A stretch of DNA of 64,000 nucleotides, taken from positions 28,703,369-28,767,368 of the forward strand of contig OX344754.2 in the NCBI GenBank assembly GCA_947034885.2, in the 5' to 3' direction. How positions within the stretch are numbered: the first letter of the stretch is position 1; every line of letters starts with the position of its first letter. The stretch is from Thuidium tamariscinum (taxonomy: Eukaryota > Streptophyta > Bryopsida > Hypnales > Thuidiaceae). The notes under the pieces were generated by a model. The model saw only the letters and a list, made by a program, of their open reading frames with translations, ran no database searches and was not told the origin of the DNA. Shown piece after piece: positions 49,335 through 64,000 of the stretch. The position numbers were made by a program, and so were the translations under genes.

Positions 49335-52300
49335 AATTCATTACTAAATAATTTAGTAATGAAACATCAAAATATATATGACAAAAAATTACAAACCACA
49401 AAGTGCATAAATCCACAAAAAAATGAAAAGGATTTATGGTTTAGGATAGTATGAAAGAACTTGTTACTAAAGCCACCTATGAAAAATGTGTAGATAGTCA
49501 ATTCCTCATTGAAGGAGAACCACATATATTAGCATGCAATGGAAGCATTAGTCATAAGATAGGTACTAGGCCGCTTAGTTTGTATAACGAATGTGTTGCT
49601 TGAAATATTTTGATAAGACAAACACTAGTTGACTTCATGCATACATTCAATCAAATATATGGATTTTATCCACACTACATTGCCGTATTCTACACTTTGA
49701 AATAATTCAACCAACTTAGAATAACTAGGAAATACCTTCAAATACATATTAAATTTACTTTTAAAAAGAATAAAAAAATCTAAAAGCTACAAATGCTTTT
49801 GAAAGCTTTTAGATTACTACAAAAGCTATTAGAATATTGTAGAAGGTTCTTTGAGGTACTAGTGAGAGGACTATCAAGATAATCTTGTAGGTCCTTGAAT
49901 GTCAACAAAATCACCTTCCCTTCTAGTGACAAGTTTGAAGTGGACTAACCTTGTTTTACATCTACAAAGAATTAAAGATACCATAAGCACTTACTACAAC
50001 ATAGATTGTCCATTGATCTCTTAACAAAGAATGTACAAGTCCATTCAACAAATGATTGTGACCAAAACTTTGTTCTACCAAATGAAATTCAAAATAGTAC
50101 TTGATGTTAGGACCTTCATAAAAGGTAACCTCTATGTTGTTGAATTCAAAACTTCAAAACTTGCAACAAGATCAATGAGGCTCAAGTGTTGAGTTAAAGA
50201 TTGTTTTGCCAAGGCAAATCAATGCAAGGTTGTTATTATTATGTAGAAGATCAATTTTTGTTTTGAAGATGTTATAATGAAGAATCTAAAGGTTGCAACA
50301 ATTGGTTTAGCCAGTAATTGTGACAAAGAAAACTTGAGTTCAAGTTCGAGCTTCAAGATTTGATTTGAGACTCTATATAGACCTTCAGTCAATTAGACAT
50401 ACTAGAGGAAAAGATAGTCTTCAAATCTAAACAAAAACTAGATGCAAAAGGTTAAAACTTGAATGGATGCTTTAATTTGGAACTACAATTGAATTGTATT
50501 GATGTTCTATGGTGGCTCCATCCTCTTTATATTCAGTTTTTATACATTGAACTAAAACCATTACAAAGAAGCATATAAAAATTCTTTATCATGAATAGAC
50601 TTTGGTTTGTTAGGATATATAAGATGAAATTTGTTGATCTTCTTGGGTGCATGGATAAATTTGGAAGAATAGTAAATATATATATATATATACGTTCTAT
50701 TATTGCAAGTTTGTAGCCATTCTAGTAGATGAAATATTTGAGGTGTCCTAGTCTTATATAAGATGTCAATATAAGATTTCATCAACTTCATATTTCATTT
50801 TTTTGATTAATCTTGATTAGGGGTGGAAATAATGGATTCATTACTTGAATATTGAATTCTTGCTTGATAGCTTCTAACATTGAAACATTGAAAATTGAAA
50901 GTATGTTCATAGTCATTGGATGTGCACATGCCAAAGCTAATTGAAATTTTGTTATATATAATTAAAAACGGTCAAAGAAGTCTTCTAAGTATTAGAGATG
51001 TAATAAGATCATTTATAGTGCATGATTGGAAATAGGAATAGCACAATTATTTTCATTGGAGGATTGCAAACCTCATTCCATTTAGATTACTTTGAAGAAA
51101 AAAATTGACCCAGTGCAAGCTGGCAATCCACATTATATAAAAGAGGGATAAATATTCTATATTAGAAGAAGATTTAGTTTTCATGCAAAAAAAGGAAGGT
51201 CTAATTTATTGGCACACATAACAATGCTTAAAAAGATACGACAATTGTGAATTTTTTTTTATTGTGAATGAAGAAGAGGGCCCTTATATTACCAATTTGT
51301 TGGATTTGGGAAGGAGAATGGTAGGCCAAGGAATTAAAAGAGAACAATTATACAAATTGCATTGGGGAGTGTTTTTGGACTTGTCCTTTCATTATGCCAC
51401 TACCATCATTGAAGTTGGTTCTATTAATTGTAAATGCTTTAAGTACTAGTAGACACCTAAATAACTAGAAGAATATATCTAACCTTCTACAAAGATTTGA
51501 ATTTTGCAAATTAGAATATTATTTTTAAATTTGACTATCTTAAAAAGATGAAATCAATTTGAAGACAAACTTTTGGTTTAAGGTTCAGTAATTCAAAACA
51601 AAATAACAAACAAAAACAAACAAAAGGGCATTGCCAAACATCCCAATAGGAAGTAGCAAATACTTTTTTAGTAGGAAGTGTGTCATGAAGAGGTATTGCC
51701 TTCTATTACAATATTAGAGCAATGTGATCTAAAACTTGATAGGAATATAAAGTGGTTTGAAAAAGAAGTAATGTACATGAATGTGGAAAGAACGGATAGT
51801 AATTAACATAATAATGAATAAAAAATTTGAAAGCAAAAAACATGCCTCAAACACCAAGTTCTAGGATATGAAAGCTTTCCAAAGGCTTAATTCTATCTTT
51901 CAATAAATTCAAGAAAAACTACAAGTATTGTACAACTTGAAGGAGTTTATCATGTTTAGGATGATTGAGTTATGAATCTTTGGAAAAACAAAATACAAAA
52001 CTGAATTGTACTCTTATATTTTTACACTTGAATGAAAGGAAATAAATTGAAACAATACTCATATAAAATGAGCATGCTTTTATTATAAACTATTATAAAC
52101 TTGTAAAGAAAAGATTTGGATCTCATTGGTAGTCAGATGAAACTTCCACATCCTTTTTGAATGCATTATTTGGACCTGAAGTACCCCAATTGCTAAAAAT
52201 GGTGCACTTGAAATCTTGACTCATATCAATTCTTGCCATCATAGTAATTAGGAATTTTCTTGTTTGTGAGATATTACGCTTCAAATGATTTGCGGATGAC

Positions 52301-52389
52301 AAATGACTCATTGATGAACACATCATTGATTGATGAATGATCATCTAAAGAGTAAAGATGACAATTTGAAATGGGATATGATTGAGGGA
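49335..52389. other. AT-rich intergenic DNA
   Basis: About 3 kb without a recognised gene. Contains an AT dinucleotide microsatellite at 50676-50692 and short open frames (50561-50791 minus, 51264-51449 plus) with no family resemblance. Confidence 0.45.
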
Positions 52390-52735
52390 CCTATAATTGA
52401 TAAAATAAGCACATTTGAATATGATCTAGGGTAGTATAACGCAAAGCAAATATTTGTAGGGATGCATTTGCAGAGATGATGGGGATTTCAAAAAAGTTGG
52501 TAATTTTATCTCTTGAATTGAAATTACTATGAATTTTGGAAAGCGAAAGTTGGGCTTGACCCTTGACTAACATCTAAAGTCATCTAATTTACCACTCATT
52601 GCTTCCTACTTTCTTGCCCACTCATGTATCATTAACTTATTGATCCCACCCTCGAAAATGTACAAAAACACGCCTTCCAAAAAGAAAATGGAAATCTAAT
52701 CCAACTTTGGTTGAAAATAAGGTACAATATTGATT
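52390..52735 (+). repeat. Partial copy of the 44.2-kb dispersed repeat, upstream of the kinase gene
   Basis: Colinear with about 45300-45690. Shared words are GCAAAGCAAAT/GCAATGCAAAT, ACTACTATGAATTTTGG/ATTACTATGAATTTTGG, a TAGAGTC/AAAGTCATC..AATTTA block, and CTTTGGTTGAAAATA/CTTGATTGAAAATA. It stops about 40 bases before a TATATA word at 52774. Confidence 0.55.
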
Positions 52736-53886
52736 GTTGATGGGGCACCGAGGAGCACCGGGTCCCTCTACCATATATAGTATGTCTGCTCTGGGAAGAA
52801 TAGAGACGAACAATAATTTCTACTCAAATATCTCAACAAATGGAGCATGCAAGAGACTGGATTTTGAGGTTTTCATTTTTTTTAAAACACATGGACAATT
52901 TCCATTGCAAGGGATTTTGAGGTTCTTTTCATGGTCAAAGGGATTCGTCTTTAATGGTTTTTATTTCCTTGCACGTGCACCCTTTCCACGACGGAGTAGG
53001 TTGGTCTTCCTCTGGTCCCTGGACGACGAAATGGAGCTGAAAATCTTTCGCGGAGAAAAGAGGGAACGACTGGACGAGGGAGTTGCGCCAGCTCTTTCGC
53101 TGTTGGCCGCTAAGCTCATAACTTATCCCGCGTCCCTGAGTCCATTTCCCGGCAAGGCGCCTTTGCTTGACCTTCCCCGTGCCATGGCTTGCAGACTCCA
53201 CGGATCGGAATCCGCGGATCACCTAGTGTGAGGTGGCTGGTACCACCTGTTGTACCTCAAATTTCTTCGTGTCTGCGTTCTTCTTGCTTGCTGCGGCCAC
53301 AAGTGCTTGTCCACCGATGCTGACTAATTCATCTTCACTTGGGTTCTTCACTTCTCCTTCGCAAACGTGTTGAGCAACACCCACACTCACGCTTCCCTCA
53401 ATAGAGTTTCGCCAGGCTCACCTGCTGCAGCACCGCCGTATGAGTTGCACAGCACCACGCATGGCGCAGCTTGACATCCTGGGTAATACCCACCTGCTGC
53501 GCCTGGTGTACTCTTCCAGCTTATGATTCTGCAGTAGTTAACACCACCTTCACGACTGCCTGCCATGAGCGCAGTCTGGCTGGCTCGCAAATTTAAAATT
53601 CCCACAGGTAGCAGAGCGAGGATCATCTCGATCAAGCTAGGTGTCCCCAACGGTGCAGTCATCAATTCCTACTTCTTGCTACCTAACTCAACAGCAGATT
53701 CAATTACATATCGGCGCTCCTTTCCTACTGCTGCAAATTCTAGAATCGTCACCTGAATTCCATCTCTTCACATCGAAGGGAATCACTCAGGTCGCGACTA
53801 AGGAAGCAGCGAAGGCTGCGGTCCTGATGGATGGAGGAAACGAAGTGCAAGTGAAGGTGAAAATCAGGTTCAGGGAGGGTAGGCGA
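52736..53886 (+). other. Upstream region / 5' leader of the LRR receptor kinase
   Basis: A TATATA word at 52774-52779 could serve as a TATA box. Composition turns GC-rich from about 52970. An ATG-started open frame of 163 codons runs 52740-53231; it has no recognisable domain and may be leader sequence or a short independent gene. Frames at 53387-53760 likewise lack character. A spliced 5' UTR is possible. Confidence 0.35.
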
Positions 53887-61520
<7,634 letters not shown>

Positions 61521-63197
61521 TCGACCTTCAGCGGCACTTCCTCAGTTCCGGCTGGCACTTGTTGCACCACCACCAACTTCAACGTGAATGAGGAGTTTGC
61601 TCAAGCTGGCAAGCAGAGCTGTAATTCTAGTATCCGTCCGATCTCCGCGGCGCAAGGTTGCAGGTGTGATCAGGTTGAACCACCTTAGCCTCGATCAGTT
61701 CCCTTTCGGAACTCCAGGATTTGACGTGATCATGCATTCAAGTCGGAGCGCTTGCAATTGCGGTTATACTTGGGTGATCAACAGTTCCTGTTGAGAAAGC
61801 GGAGTAGGAGCAGCCGGGATTGAGGTAAATTAGTTGAGTTATTCAGAATTCTGCCCTAAACTTGTTCAGCACAATGGGAGAAGGTGGTGTGCCTGTCATG
61901 TATACTACAATTCTGTAGATGGTGCAATTGCGCAACCTGGTAGAGAATGTAGAATTCATACCTTTAGGTAACTTGTTAGGAAGGGTCCTCCTCAGGACGT
62001 CAAGACCCATTCAGCTCGGGCCACCTAAATCATCAGCGTGTGTTGCAGCACTGGTCCAGACTGATCCTGGTCCTTCATTTTTTCACAGAAAATGATTTTA
62101 GTGACATATTGGTCGTAGCCAAGTTCATTGAGTTCAACTCAGTCTCTGAGCAATTAATTTAGGTACTTCCTGATATCTTTCTGGCATTTCAAAGGTGTTG
62201 GGCTGGTATCAGCCTCTGCGAATTGCATGCTATGACTGATTCAAGCTCAAAGTATTGAATTTGGCGTGGTGAGTAGGACACCACAGACATTTAGTGTATT
62301 TAATGAATGATAAGGCATTCTCTTATGTAGGACAAAATTGCAACTATTCATCTTAGAAACTAAGGGTGGAAAGGGGAAATCTTTGACAATAGTTTGACTT
62401 GAAATGAGTTCTTTTGGGGTTTTTTATACTATTGATTCCCACAGTTTCAAAAAAGATGATTTCACAATGACTTCTCTATTAATCCAAGGATATTGTCATA
62501 TGAGTTTTTAAAAAATACTCAAAACTTCATATCAATAGCTTGACATATAGTCCCTCAATCTTGAAATGATCTTCTCGTTGAACAATATGTTCAGATATCT
62601 TTTGTTGAAAATAAAAAATATATTTCTACCCATTTTGAGCTGTAAGTAGAGTTTGGCGCACTCCTATTGCTCTCAAAATTTGAAGTTATGGAGCCCTTTG
62701 CAAAATGTATTTATAAGCTTATATCCCAATAAAATCAAAAGAGAACGGCAAGATCATTTTGGGAAGAAGGGAGCAATATTCAACAATTGTAGCAGTGAGA
62801 TTCCTGCCAGTACAAGCCTCTGGAGAAACGAAGCTTATTCTAAAACTTGAAGGAAATCATTGATGAAAACATACCATTTGTAACTGGAGTCGAACCACCG
62901 AACTCTCCTTCACTGTCGAGACTCATTTGTCTGTGAACTTTCCAGTGTACCTGTTTGTCAAACTTTCTACATAAAACAGATGCAAAATATTAGAGAAAAT
63001 TTTCTACCTCTTGCAACATTCAAATGGGCCATTTTGGACTTCTCCAACGTCTGGCCACAATTTTTCAAAACGTGAGAAAAAAATGACACCCCAAGGTGGC
63101 CAGGGACTTTTTTACTTCGGTCTGAGAGTTCATATAACTTAGGCTACGCAGTTCATGAAGAACCTTGGGTACGTACAGATCCGCATTATGGCATGAC
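61521..63197 (+). other. 3' flank of the kinase gene and intergenic DNA
   Basis: Gene-like composition persists to about 62200 and probably holds the 3' UTR, but no AATAAA occurs close to the stop (the nearest clear one is near 62727). The rest is AT-rich. A tRNA-B-box-like word on the minus strand near 62886 was examined and dismissed. Confidence 0.4.
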
Positions 63198-63452
63198 CTA
63201 CACTAAATAGTGAAATTAGGTTGCCTTTACAATTAGGTTTGCCTTACTCCAAGAAAGTTACTTTGGAAGCCATCTAAGTCAACAAATATTTCTATAAATA
63301 CCTCTATTGTACACATGGAGGTTTATAAGTTTCAACTACACCAATAATCAATCCAAAAGGAGCGCATTCTTCTACAATGACAATGAATATTTATATATTG
63401 TGAAATGTTGAGAAATTAGTGAGGAGCAACCTAATTTCACTATTTAGTGTAG
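63198..63452 (+). mobile_element. CTACACTAAATAGTG MITE, best copy (family d)
   Basis: It starts CTACACTAAATAGTGAAATT and ends AATTTCACTATTTAGTGTAG, near-perfect inverted repeats of about 28 bases that include AGGTTG / CAACCT. At 255 bp it is colinear with 22986-23225. If the TA next to CACTAAATAGTG is the duplicated target the element would be mariner-like; if the CACTA end is meaningful it would be CACTA-like. Neither is settled. Confidence 0.9.
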
Positions 63453-63904
63453 ACTCTTTTGCATTGCTTGCGTTTCAATGCATGCAAGTTTGAGTTGATT
63501 GTTTGCTACAAGATCTTACACTACCAATAGAGAATTACAACTCTATTGTTTTAGCTAAGGCTTTGGAGCAAAGTAATGCCAAATTGCACCAATAAAAATT
63601 AATTTGGCTAACAATGATGACAAGCCATAAGGTTTTTTGCCATAAAATTTCAAATAAAAATAAAATTGGATGAAAACACCAAATTGTAGATGAAAACAAA
63701 ATTATAGGTAATTTGAAATATATCCTATGGTAATGTTTCCTATTCAATGTCAATGAATGTTAGAGCCCCACTATGACATTTTATACACTTTAGCACTTTA
63801 TAAAAAAGAGATGTAAGCCCTAATTATAGCTCTTTACAACTATGTGACTATTTAAGGTAGGAAGCTCATAATGACCCTTTTGGTCAATGCCCTTTGGTCA
63901 ATCT
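63453..63904. other. AT-rich intergenic DNA
   Basis: No feature supported. Confidence 0.4.
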
Positions 63905-64000
63905 CATTAGATGAAATTTGAAGGCACTAGAAGATTGTAGGTTCATAGATTGCAAGAATATAGTTTTTGTAGGAATCCTACCTAATTGAGAGGCTACCAC
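63905..64000 (+). mobile_element. CATTAG MITE (family b), cut by the window end
   Basis: It starts CATTAGATGAAATTTGAAGG and continues with GTAGGTTCATAGATTGCAAG, TTTTGTAGGAATCCTACCTA and GAGAGGCTACCAC, parallel to the 20245 copy (GCAGGAATCCTATGTGGTCG, GAGAGTGCCAC). The right end lies beyond the window. Confidence 0.75.

Noticed and set aside
62880..62900. tRNA B-box-like GGTTCGACTCC on the minus strand
   Set aside because: The T-stem pairs poorly and no A-box, anticodon arm or matching acceptor stem can be drawn around it.

Overview
This is a nuclear DNA window from a plant. The evidence is a full-length spliceosomal PRP8 gene with short GT-AG introns, a land-plant-type LRR-VIII-1 receptor kinase whose LRRs are split over many phase-2 exons, and long AT-rich spacers full of miniature inverted-repeat elements. 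A seedless land plant such as a bryophyte is my inference; the sequence alone does not fix the species.

Three intact genes, all on the + strand, sit in GC-richer islands. (1) 5478-8046: four exons, 469 aa, an unnamed protein with an N-terminal C2H2 finger and a C-terminal RING-like Cys/His cluster. (2) 24093-32153: PRP8, six exons, 2338 aa, most of it in one 5.7-kb exon. (3) 53887-61520: an LRR receptor-like kinase of the At1g06840/HPCA1 group, eighteen exons, 985 aa, with signal peptide, about a dozen LRRs, a Cys-rich juxtamembrane ectodomain, a transmembrane segment and a complete RD kinase. I rebuilt the exons by hand from splice sites and reading phase, and each joins in frame. The three genes have no evident functional link. 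PRP8 is a housekeeping gene, and the kinase is probably a cell-surface sensor.

The rest is a repeat landscape. By eye I resolved several inverted-repeat element families with two or more copies in the window: (a) about 0.93-kb elements with termini CCCCTAAA...TTTAGGGG flanked by TTAA, one of them holding a nested relative; (b) about 270-310-bp CATTAG...CTAATG elements; (c) a 692-bp element with GGGTSRTTGCAAGAAACACT ends; (d) about 240-255-bp CTACACTAAATAGTG elements; (e) about 220-bp GCTAGTATGTGAGC elements. Single-copy candidates lie at 8756, 22095, 47465 and, with internal minisatellite structure, at 55458 inside a kinase intron. A decayed Mutator-like (MULE) transposase on the minus strand (about 17080-18535) is split by a family (b) element and ends at a CACTA-like terminus at 18583.

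Other items are a decayed ORF of unknown origin (9461-9940), a GC-rich gene-start-like stretch cut off by a repeat (33640-34140), and a dispersed repeat with copies at 34.1, 44.2 and 52.4 kb, the last lying just upstream of the kinase gene. No rRNA, convincing tRNA, CRISPR or prokaryote-type operon is present. I see no clearly new molecular system; the strongest unusual signals are the TTAA-flanked family and the layered insertions in the MULE.
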